Assembly: GCA_034190875.2 (NCBI GenBank)
Contig: CM067345.1
Coordinates: 23,097,438 to 23,161,437, forward strand
DNA: 64,000 nt
Source: Urechis unicinctus
Lineage: Eukaryota; Annelida; Polychaeta; Xenopneusta; Urechidae
Direction: 5' to 3'
Every line of letters begins with the position of its first letter. Positions within the stretch are counted from its first letter, which is position 1. The notes under the pieces were generated by a model that was given only the letters and a program-made list of their open reading frames with translations, made no database searches and was not told the DNA's origin. Made by a program: the position numbers and the translations under genes. This document shows, one piece after another, positions 39,517 through 47,960 of this stretch.

Positions 39517-39832
39517 CCCCCGGGGGGGGGGGGGGGGGGGGGGCGGGGGGCACTTAAGTGTATAGAGGTAGTATATATGTGCCGCGCGACGGGGTATGCT
39601 TTTTCGGCCTCTCGACTTGTACGACGGGTTTTTTGACCTCATACTTGTACGACGGGGTATGTTTTTCAGCTTCAATCTGTACGACGGGTTATACATTTGC
39701 ATAATACATTGTACGACGGGGTATGTTTTTGGCCATTTTGACCTTGTACGACGAGTACGGGTTTTCGAGGTCCCGCGGCACACCCATATCCAGAATAAGG
39801 CCAAGTGCCACCCCCCCCCCCCCCCCCCCCGG
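39517..39832. mobile_element. 316-bp element with poly-G/poly-C ends and internal tandem repeats
   Basis: It is flanked by GGTCTGG at 39510-39516 and again at 39833-39839, a 7-bp candidate target duplication. The left end is CCCCC, then a long G run, then GGGGGGCACTT. The right end is AAGTGCCA, then a C run, then GG, so the termini form an inverted repeat. Inside are six copies of a (T)GTACGACGGGG(TATGTTTTT) motif at about 39583, 39618, 39646, 39678, 39710 and 39745, spaced 28-35 bp. Both strands are open for 75-122 codons, probably because the repeats lack stops. It resembles short non-autonomous elements with core tandem repeats, but I know no named family with these termini. Confidence 0.7.
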
Positions 39833-39839
39833 GGTCTGG

Positions 39840-41289
39840 TCCTTGCCGCTTTCTGTAATAAGGGAACCCTCATTACTCAATTGTATTAGAAAGATAACCA
39901 CTTTGGTCGTGTCCATAAAGTTTAAGCAGCAAAATGTTTATCACATCTAAGTATGTGGTGTTTGTCGAGAGCCAAGAATGAGATACCAAAGTCATCGTAA
40001 GAAATACCGCCGGTCTCCTCTACCCAGTCAGTTAACAAGGTATTGAGTGCTCTGAAGAAGGTTTGGCAATTATGTCGTGATATATGAAGGTGATTAGTAC
40101 TCTTGAAATAAGAGCAAACAAAGAAGCCTTGGACAAAGGGTATACACTATGATAAACTTAAATTAATGATTGGATGTCACTAGTCATAACGTAGTACTTG
40201 AATGACATAAAATAAATTCCGAATCGATAGCCGTGTTTGTATGGAAGTACTAGGGCGATTCCATGATATATTTTTGATGAATTTCTAATAAGTAGTAGAT
40301 CCTCCTCCCATATTCAGTAGAAGCGTTTCTGTTTTCATACAAACATCCATTACCACCACAGATTTTGTTCATCCATGTTAAACCGTTATGATTGTCAAAC
40401 AATATATCCAGTATGCTGTTCAGGAACCGTACGCAAACTCGCAATGGCAAACAGCACATGCTTTCCCAATGGAACAGTCATTATGCTCCAAATCAGGTGT
40501 TTCCTTAACCCACAGTTAAACACGAAGAATGTAATAGTTTACTATTTGTACTTTTAAATATCAATCAAAAACAGAGGTATGTAATTTTAAGTCCCACATA
40601 TGCTTGTGCAAGTTATTTGATGCCATACATACAACTACATAATCCCTAACTCAAAAAGCTCAATTCTAATTGATGAATTGCAATAGAAGTACAGCCTACC
40701 TGTAAGGCCTAACTTATATAGTATTATGCAAGAAGTCAATTATGTGTGACAACATTTGCTTATGTTACCTTTCCCCAAAAAATAACATCAAAAGAGGATC
40801 AATTATCACAATATAGATGCAACATGTTATAGATTTCCACCCACCTCATTAAAAAAACCTATGCCTCAATCACACCAACCATAATGACCTTTAAACTAAA
40901 GAGTAGGAGAACACAGAAATCAAAGGCACAAGAGAAACAAAACAATCTGCAGACAATCAAATTACTCATTAGTAAACACTGTACCATTCTTAATCCAGTT
41001 ATGATTAAGAGTTCTGTATTTCAAAATGAATTCTACATCATTTCAATTTAATATTATCCCCTTTTGACTCCTGTGTTAAAACATAACAATACAAATATGG
41101 CAAGATATATTCATATATTGCATACACACATCCTTACTAGATGTACAATCATTTTAATTGAGCTCATTCATACACACCACCTTTAGAAATGGCAGATTCC
41201 TCAATCCCCAAGTCGTTGAATGATATCTACACGGTACCATTATTGGCCAACTTGGATCACCGAGTCAATCAGACATCATCCTAACAATA
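39840..41289. other. Intergenic DNA 3' of the UBE2J1 gene
   Basis: No ORF with family features was seen. AT-rich sequence continues to the 3' UTR of the minus-strand gene. Several additional ATTAAA/AATAAA strings on the minus strand (for example near 41152) could serve as alternative polyadenylation signals. Confidence 0.5.
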
Positions 41290-41309
41290 CATATGGCTTC
41301 AACCAACAC

Positions 41310-41315
41310 TTTATT
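41310..41315 (-). terminator. Candidate polyadenylation signal AATAAA of UBE2J1
   Basis: The plus strand reads TTTATT, giving AATAAA on the transcribed strand, about 335 nt past the stop codon. It is the first canonical hexamer I found downstream of the stop on the minus strand. Assignment is by position only. Confidence 0.45.
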
Positions 41316-41647
41316 CCCAATGTTATAACAACCAAACTAATTTCATCCATATTTTAATCAGAAATTGTGCCTTTGCTTAAGAAAAAGGTACAGTCTTCCC
41401 AATTACCTACGCCCGAATTGCCTTACATTACATCAGCACTGCTGTACAAAACCATATCATCTCAATACCCTTTTACGGAAACTATAGCAGGAACTGTTGT
41501 CCTGATCCATAACACCAACAATAGATAAACCATTCCCAGTCATGAGGTTTACGTTGTTTCTTATAATGAACCCAAAGCACAGAATGAAATAAATAGCACC
41601 TACATCCATGCAGAACATCCTATGCTAAATTAATTTTGATTTAGTAA

Positions 41648-42721
41648 CTAATGTTCAGGTTCTGAAAAAGCATAATCGAAGACATTCATGTATAAGAGAC
41701 GCCTGAATATCAACAGAGCAATGGCTAGCGCAACAACGACGGTTAAAACAAATGTCGTATTGCCGTTTGACTGAGGCGGTCTCTGCGTGGTTGGCTGACG
41801 GGTCCCTGCAGAGGACTGTGTTCTGGAAGGGGTGTTTGATGATTGGCGATGACGCAGACCGGAAGCAGGGCTGCTGGAGGTGTTTGGAGATGAAGCAAGG
41901 GATGGAGATGGGCCAGTCGCTGATGTTGATGTCTCTGAGGCCTCTATGGAAGCTCCTGAGTCTGTTGTTGATGTTGCTGTGGCCATGGAGGAAGCTTTTG
42001 ATGTTGCGGAGGAAGGACATGGGGCTGCTGCTGCTGCTGCTGCTGGTGATGATAGTGATGGAGAAGAGACTGTTGAGCGAGACTGTGAGGCTTGGGAAGT
42101 CAGGTTCTGGGAAGTCACAGGGGATACAGTGGGGACAGGGCTCTCTCTAGAGGAGGGTGAACTAAGGCTGGAGGAAGGTTGGACAGAATTAGCTGTAGAT
42201 GTACTTGTTACAGCTGCTGAAGTCAATGACTGACTAGTAATTCCCTGTAGGGTCTGTTCACTGGTCCCTGTTGCAGCAGCTGTAGGTTGGTTCATCCAGA
42301 ATCTTGGTGGGAATCCCTGAGGCATTGGAGGGAATCCCTGAGGCATCTGAGGGAATCCCTGGGGCATCTGAGGGAACCCCTGAGGCATCTGAGGGAATCC
42401 CTGTGGCAATTGAGGGAATCCCTGAGGCATCTGGGTGATTCCTGGAGGCAATTGCATACCACCAGGAGGTCTCATAAGCATTGGATTGAAGTAAGGGGGA
42501 GGTGGGATTTGTGAAGGGCTGGTACTGCCACTGGATGTATTAGGCCTGGGAATCATCCCAGGCATGGCAAACATCATAGGGTTGAACTGGCTCATGTTGA
42601 ATGGGGAAGCTTGGGTGGTCTGGGGGTTACTGGAGGGCTGTGTTGTGTCCTGCTTGGAGCCATCACTAGAACTAGAATCAGCCGAGTTACTTGCCTGGCT
42701 GGTGGAGCCCTTCTTTTCAGC
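41648..42721 (-). CDS. UBE2J1: UBE2J1 exon 7: low-complexity linker and tail anchor
   Basis: The acceptor is ATGTTCCAG|GCTGAA; 357 codons plus stop. It begins AEKKGSTSQASNS and contains a Met/Pro-rich section with six 7-residue QGFPQMP-type units. Long Ser/Thr runs and a poly-Ala stretch follow, then the membrane anchor FVLTVVVALAIALLIF with RR on its C-terminal side. The hydrophobic anchor and the ALxIFRR junction closely resemble the vertebrate tail. Open frames on the opposite strand are shadows of this biased composition. Confidence 0.95.
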   Translation of the reverse strand, partial: AEKKGSTSQASNSADSSSSDGSKQDTTQPSSNPQTTQASPFNMSQFNPMMFAMPGMIPRPNTSSGSTSPSQIPPPPYFNPMLMRPPGGMQLPPGITQMPQGFPQLPQGFPQMPQGFPQMPQGFPQMPQGFPPMPQGFPPRFWMNQPTAAATGTSEQTLQGITSQSLTSAAVTSTSTANSVQPSSSLSSPSSRESPVPTVSPVTSQNLTSQASQSRSTVSSPSLSSPAAAAAAAPCPSSATSKASSMATATSTTDSGASIEASETSTSATGPSPSLASSPNTSSSPASGLRHRQSSNTPSRTQSSAGTRQPTTQRPPQSNGNTTFVLTVVVALAIALLIFRRLLYMNVFDYAFSEPEH

Positions 42722-45700
42722 CTGGAACATGTCAACCATCAACTATCAGCTCGCATCACACCAAATATCATTCAGGCAAGGTAGAGTATGTGGTTTGTCA
42801 TTTCTTAGTTACATGACGCACCATTACCAATGAGAAAAATTACCCCAACCACACACCACGGACCCACAACATTCTCGGTCAAACACATCATCTCCAAGCT
42901 ATTGAAGCTCTCACCGTATCACAAGGGTGCAGTGTAATGCTGCTAGTTATTACCTGGAAGTCAATTTGAGCTGCAAGTTCCTTTGCCTCTTCAGAGGCAG
43001 CTTTGGATGCCTCAGTCTCAGGCAGCAGCAGATCTTTGATGAGACCACAAGAAGGACACTTGAACTCGGTTGACCTGAAAACACGCATGCAATACTCTCT
43101 GTGTAAAAATTGACCCAGTTAACCAACTATTTTTAATCAGGAATCCAGTAAAATACAAACACTTTAATGTTCTGATTAGATACTTGAACTAGACATCATA
43201 GAGGCATGTCCATCAATGAATTGTCCAGATGTGTTGTTTTCAATGTTATGAAGAAAATTACTAAGCTAGGCTTTAGAAAAAATACTGAATTATGAACTGG
43301 ATTATTTACCAAGCATAACTGAGCATGTAATGTCGCTAAGGCTTAACAAACTAACTTATCTGCATTAAGCATTGGTCAGGATCCTGATATAACTTCGTCA
43401 ACAGCAAAATAGTACCACAATCAAATCGTGCACACTCACTTCTTTGCTAACTTCTTGCGCTCTTCTGGTTTGTAATCAAGAGATCCAATTGCCCCATTCC
43501 CGTGTGTTGGCATGAATCCAATAATGGCCAACAGAGCTGTACGTACTGAAATTAAGAAAGGTTTTTCTCTCTACATTTTATGAAATCATACTAGTTGGTC
43601 TAATAAAATGCAGCTGAGAGGAACAAATCATTTAATCTCAAATAAGATGATCAATCACCTAGTAAGACTTATGATTTATACAATGACTTTACACATTTAC
43701 AATTTCAAACTGTGGACCAGAAGTATCCACCATTAATTGATAAATCAATAATAATTGCATAAGATGATTACTTTTCCAACAAACTGAGGTCCTGTTCTAT
43801 CTGCTGAAAAAAGTTTGCTTTTGATATCAATATAATTAAGAACCAATGTGGGCATGAATATGATGCTTACTTGACCAAGATGGCTGCCAGGACTCTGGAT
43901 GATGCCCTGAGATGCTCAGACATATCTTCTTGTACACCTCAAAACGCCCGTTAGGCTGCAAACAGACACATTGTTTGATTGACAATCAAACACAAACACA
44001 ACAGCATGAATGCAATGCACCCCAAACATTGTGGTTCTGACACATCAAATTGCAAACCAAGTGTGATTTAAGTTACAGAAAGAGTATGATTATTGTTAAC
44101 TCGTACATTTTTATACGAAATCATTGTGATGTTTGATATAGACTTAGATACTATGACCCACAGACATTGAAAGATCATATCTGATCCCCCATCCAACCCA
44201 CTAATTCACATGGCACACCAATCTAGTCCTTGAATAAGACAACCAAAATATTAATATCTATTTCTATTTAACAACCTTAACTTTCTCTATGATACAACAT
44301 ATACTTACTGTAAGGAGGATAACACTGGGGGGTTTCATGGGATAATCAGGGGGCAATATAATCCTCCCATGATAAATTCCCCCTCCAAATTCTGAATCAC
44401 CAGGACCACGAATTGTAAAATGCCATTCAAACAAATTGTCCTGAAACCAACAACAAACATCCTTGATGTCCAAAGATGTAAAATATGTCAACAAATTAAC
44501 ATAATAGTCCATTCAAAAGGTGATGCATGGGTATGTTGGTTTTGTAACATATATTGCCAACCTTTATGCAATTTACTCAAATACAGTACCTCCAAGGGTT
44601 GGGCATGGTAGAGTTCGTTAGGTTCATGTAGCTCCTGGGCTTCCTTCATTAGTCGCTTCACAGCTAAAAACATACACACAAAGATGTCTATACCCTTTAC
44701 CGACACTGTTTTGCAAAACAAGGTAATCATGTCATTACTTCTGTGTTATAGCTGAAGTATCAGTGTAACCCAAGTAGTGAAAAACAGTCGCCATAGTATA
44801 TAATATCACGGAGTGCACCCCACACCCCACTCTGCACACACACACCCAGTCCCCCTGCTACAGACTTTGACACAGCATTTATAGCAAGCTCTTTTGAAAC
44901 CAAGCCAGTGTGCTCCCTCTTGAAGATAATTAACCTGGTTGTTCATATTTTTGGCAAGTTATGGCAGCATATGCTTATGTAAATACTGTGACATAGTTGG
45001 TACATCTTACAGTTATAATAGTCATTTAGTTATAAATAAATGACATGCTCACAACAAAAGTGACATGAACAGATGGGTTGTGTACTGACATCTACAGAAA
45101 AGTGGATTAAAATACAAAGATAGGTTATCAGGATATATGGATACTGTGATGAGGATGCCCTTTACAGCCCTAGCCCCAGCTGGCTCCACTGTAGCCTAGA
45201 TCAAACGGGATAAACTTATACACCAAATATCCTGCAGGGCTAATTCTGATGTTGGCATGGCCCTACACAGTAGCAGCCCAGTAAGCCCCTTTTCCGCTAC
45301 GTCCCCTTCATGCTACGTCCCCTGTCCACTACGTCCCCTGCTCGCAACGTCCCGTCCACTACATCCCCTGCTACATCCCTTGTCAACTACATCCGCTGCC
45401 CGCTACGTCCCTTGTCCACTACGTCCCCTGCCCGCTACGTTCCCTGCCCGCTAGATCCCCTATTGGTGCTCATATTTATACGGCTTTGAAATTATGAAGT
45501 GCAATCAACGCTCACTTTCATATCAAGGTGCTAGTACTTGAAAGAATTATGGTATGAAAATAACTCAAATCAAAGACTGATGTGTGAAGTCTGTGACATG
45601 AAGTACACTGTTCTCACCAACGCAGTGTCTGAACGTCAAGTAGCGTAAATGACAGTTAACGTTGCTCGATTCAAATTATACGTAATGCGTGCAGAGACCG

Positions 45701-45910
45701 CTACGGTTACTGTTAGGGGACGAAGCAGTCGCCCTACACTACAAGTACAAGTACAACAGTACAAGACGCCCGCGCATGGCTGTTACATAAATAGTTTCAC
45801 TGATTAGTGAATTTCCGGGGACGATTCATTGAATGGAGGTATATGCTACTACCTTCACGGAGATTGGCTTACTCACCGGGACTGCGCATGCTATACTGTT
45901 GACTCGGCAT
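41648..45910 (-). CDS. UBE2J1: Ubiquitin-conjugating enzyme E2 J1, tail-anchored (7 exons, 541 aa)
   Basis: Encodes an ER-membrane E2 that takes ubiquitin from E1 and passes it, with ER-resident E3 ligases, to ER-associated degradation substrates. The coding exons are 45910-45877, 44663-44590, 44440-44309, 43955-43871, 43545-43440, 43074-42954 and 42721-41648. All introns are GT-AG, phases join exactly, and the total is 1626 nt. The UBC fold spans about residues 10-150. It shows AVKRLMKEA, the EWHFTIRGPGDSEFGGGIYHG sheet region, a TPN tripeptide (residues 80-82, in place of HPN) and the catalytic Cys at residue 92 in KKICLSISGHH. A CPSC pair follows near residues 190-193 (KC at 189-190). Residues about 225-500 are a Ser/Thr/Pro-rich linker. 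The tail anchor is about 508-523, followed by RR and a short lumenal tail. At 541 aa it is much longer than vertebrate UBE2J1 (about 318 aa), almost entirely through the linker. Confidence 0.96.
42298..42430 (-). repeat. Coding 21-bp minisatellite in UBE2J1 exon 7
   Basis: On the plus strand the unit is GGGAATCCCTGAGGCATCTGA or a near variant, tandemly repeated about six times. It encodes QGFPQMP/QGFPQLP heptads in the linker of the E2. Units keep the 21-bp length, so the reading frame is preserved. Confidence 0.92.
42954..43074 (-). CDS. UBE2J1: UBE2J1 exon 6
   Basis: Acceptor TTTTCAG|GTCA, donor CAG|GTAATA. It encodes STEFKCPSCGLIKDLLLP, where a C-x-x-C pair matches the conserved Cys pair found at this position in UBE2J1, followed by an Ala/Glu-rich helix. 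Confidence 0.94.
43440..43545 (-). CDS. UBE2J1: UBE2J1 exon 5
   Basis: Acceptor TTTCAG|TACGT, donor AAGAA|GTGAGT. It encodes RTALLAIIGFMPTHGNGAIG and then SLDYKPEERKKLAK, the C-terminal helices of the UBC domain. The bridging codons are Ile (from exon 4) and Lys (to exon 6). Confidence 0.96.
43871..43955 (-). CDS. UBE2J1: UBE2J1 exon 4 with the catalytic cysteine
   Basis: Acceptor TTTGCAG|CCT, donor TCAA|GTAAGC. It encodes PNGRFEVYKKICLSISGHH and then PESWQPSWS. The Cys in KKICLS is the ubiquitin thioester acceptor; the preceding T-P-N (T from exon 3) replaces the HPN of canonical E2s, as expected in the UBE2J group. Confidence 0.96.
44309..44440 (-). CDS. UBE2J1: UBE2J1 exon 3
   Basis: Acceptor TTTCAG|GAC, donor ACA|GTAAGT; 44 codons in phase 0. 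It encodes DNLFEWHFTIRGPGDSEF and ends PPSVILLT, the beta-sheet core of the E2. Confidence 0.96.
44590..44663 (-). CDS. UBE2J1: UBE2J1 exon 2
   Basis: Acceptor TTTTTAG|CTGTG, donor GAG|GTACTG. With the base carried over from exon 1 it encodes 25 residues, from AVKRLMKEAQEL to HAQPLE, the N-terminal helix of the UBC fold. Confidence 0.95.
45288..45463. repeat. 16-bp minisatellite in UBE2J1 intron 1
   Basis: About eleven degenerate units of CTACGTCCCCTGCCCG type lie in the large first intron (44664-45876). Some units are shortened. The plus-strand open frame across it is a repeat artefact. Confidence 0.9.
45877..45910 (-). CDS. UBE2J1: UBE2J1 exon 1
   Basis: The first coding exon reads MPSQQYSMRSP plus one base. 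The start at 45910 is chosen over the internal Met at codon 8 because the distance to the conserved SPAVKRLMKEA motif then fits the family N-terminus. An A is present at -3. The donor is CCCG|GTGAGT. Confidence 0.88.
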
Positions 45911-45951
45911 TCTTAACGATCTGGTGATAGAAACGAAATAAACGATCACCG

Positions 45952-45966
45952 TCAAAACCAAAACAT
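45952..45966 (-). promoter_or_regulatory. Possible 4-codon upstream ORF in the UBE2J1 leader
   Basis: On the minus strand ATG TTT TGG TTT TGA lies 42 nt upstream of the main start codon. If transcription starts further upstream, it would be translated as a minimal upstream ORF and could lower main-frame initiation. The transcription start is not visible from sequence. Confidence 0.35.
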
Positions 45967-46017
45967 GAGAGAGGATGTAATCTGACGTGTCCGCTCTGCT
46001 TTCCAAGACCCTTTGTG

Positions 46018-46097
46018 ATTGGTCCAGGGTGAAAATGTTAGACCAATGACGATCGCTATCGTGCCACTTATCGGCCATGTTTACATCCACCGGAAGT
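46018..46097 (-). promoter_or_regulatory. Candidate UBE2J1 promoter motifs (CCAAT, YY1-like, ETS)
   Basis: A CCAAT box lies on the minus strand at 46022-46018 and one on the plus strand at 46043-46047. A minus-strand AAACATGGCCG (about 46083-46073) resembles a YY1 site. CCGGAAGT at 46090-46097 is a consensus ETS site. The cluster lies 110-190 bp upstream of the start codon and fits a housekeeping TATA-less promoter. Motif matches only. Confidence 0.45.
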
Positions 46098-46099
46098 TA

Positions 46100-46920
46100 A
46101 CCCGAAGCGACGACCCGCACAGAAAGGTACATCATCTAAGAGTTTTCATAGTTCTCATTCGTAAATACCTCCATGAAGAAATCCTCAATGAAAAATTAGC
46201 AAATTGTAGCGTGCTTTTCATTGCAGCCTCGTCTGCAATTATCCTTACGATCAATCTAAGGAGCTGAGGGCAGTATTACATCTACAAGTAGACTTCCGGT
46301 GGCGCGAAGTACGAACTGGTGTCTCATTGGATAATCTCGCTATCAACTGATATACAATAAAAAATCGCAAGTATTTCTAATGTTAAAAAGTATCCATTTA
46401 TAGTTTTTACTATCATTTCAATTGATATATTGGGTCTGCCAGTGGCGATCTGTATCATTGTTACCGCTCTACATAACGGTATATATATTATCGCCCATGC
46501 CAACGGCGTAAACAAATTACAGTATAGTGTGCTGTATAGGTCTCCTGTTAATTTCCCATTGTAAGTATTAACAAGCATGCTGAGGTGTCTTAGGGGAAGC
46601 TACTAGTGATCATGAAACCATTCACTTATTCACTATGAGTGAAAACTCACTAGTGTAGTGTAGTGATAAAAACATGTTATACTACGATAAAGGTGACTGT
46701 GGGAATGAGAAATTTCATGAATATTGACTTAAAACACCTACTTGAGGGTATGAACATTGAGAATAATTATAGATATGTAGAACAAAGCCGTCAAAAGTTT
46801 TGTCCCAATTAGAACTCAAAGAAGAGGAAAAATAAGAGTATCCCCTAGATAATTAAACAAATAAGGTCAAAAATCATTAAAAAGAATAGGCCATGGAAGA
46901 AATATACAGACAATTCTGAC
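46100..46920. other. Upstream flank of UBE2J1, no gene recognised
   Basis: An 84-codon minus-strand frame (46324-46578) is hydrophobic but has no family features. Another ETS-like ACTTCCGG occurs near 46291. Nothing else is supportable. Confidence 0.5.
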
Positions 46921-47960
46921 CCAAGCAGGTGTTAGGTGTTAAGTGGAATACCCCAAGGTTCAGTCCTAGAACCTCTCTTATTCGTGATATATATCAATGA
47001 CTAGGCAAAGAAACTCTGCCTCTGACAGTTCCGCACTATTTACTACTTTCTATCTCTCACATCCTTGCTGAGGTGGCATCAGATCATAAAAACACCAGGG
47101 GCGAGTGCCTTGCCTAATCAATGACTTGCCAGATAGAGTTGATGACACCAAAATATTCCATGCAATTACAGAAGGACATTGATTCAATGTATGAGTGGTC
47201 TCCAGATGCTTTACTTAAATTTCATCCTGATAAATCTAAGACTGAGAATTTACACCAAAACAACAGAACCTCATAGCTATACAATAGGAACCAATTGTAA
47301 AGTGATTACATATTAAAAAACAGAAAAAAGGTATTGGTGTTACTGAGGATGATACATTAACTTTTGATATATCAATGAGAAAATTAATAAAGCAAATTCT
47401 ATACTAAGGTGATCTTTTGATTACCTGGACATGGATAACCTTTGTATGCTTTACAAATCCCTAGTTAGACCACACATTGAACATGCTAATCAAGTCTGGG
47501 ATCCCCACTAAAAAAACATATAACAGCAAAAGAGAATGTCCAGAGGCAGGCCACAACACTTGTACCATCTATCAAGGACATGCCTTATACTGAATGCCTG
47601 CACAAATTAAAATCACCAACCTTGGCATATAGTCGCCTACGGGGAGGTATGGTAGAACTTTACAAGATCTGAAACTACAATTATCATCCTACTGTATCCG
47701 ACTTGATTGAATTGCAGGCAAAAGAAAGTGTCACTAGAGGTCACAGTCTAAAAATCAAGAAATTAAGTCCACATCTTAATATCAGGAAAATCTATTTCAC
47801 CCTCAGATATACAGACCAGTGGAATAAATGTGATCAGCGCCCCATCGGTAAAATTATTTGAATGCTGTTAGGACATATTCTGGAATAACTTGTCTCTAAA
47901 ATGTGACTACAAAGATGATATCAGGCTAGAGCTAGCAATTAAATTGATGTATGTCACATG
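46920..47960 (+). pseudogene. CR1/Jockey-like non-LTR retrotransposon, RT and C-terminal part
   Basis: Plus-strand sequence encodes SGIPQGSVLEPLLFVIYIND (from 46942), the conserved RT block preceding the catalytic aspartates. Further on come MQLQKDIDSMYEWSPDALL (about 47158) and YKSLVRPHIEHANQVWDPH (about 47453), typical of the RT thumb and C-terminal region of CR1/Jockey-type elements. A final RG-H-S-L-K block lies near 47740. Numerous stops and frameshifts. The endonuclease half is not adjacent. Confidence 0.82.

Noticed and set aside
39505-39889. 122-aa and 97-aa frames on opposite strands across the poly-G/poly-C element
   Set aside because: They run through homopolymers and tandem repeats, beginning or ending outside the element; more likely absence of stops in the repeats than a protein.
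41752-42833. Plus-strand frames of 75-132 codons opposite UBE2J1 exon 7
   Set aside because: Shadows of the biased codon content and 21-bp repeat of the real minus-strand exon.
46324-46578. 84-codon hydrophobic minus-strand frame upstream of UBE2J1
   Set aside because: No family features, AT-rich composition readily gives such frames, and no splice partner is evident.
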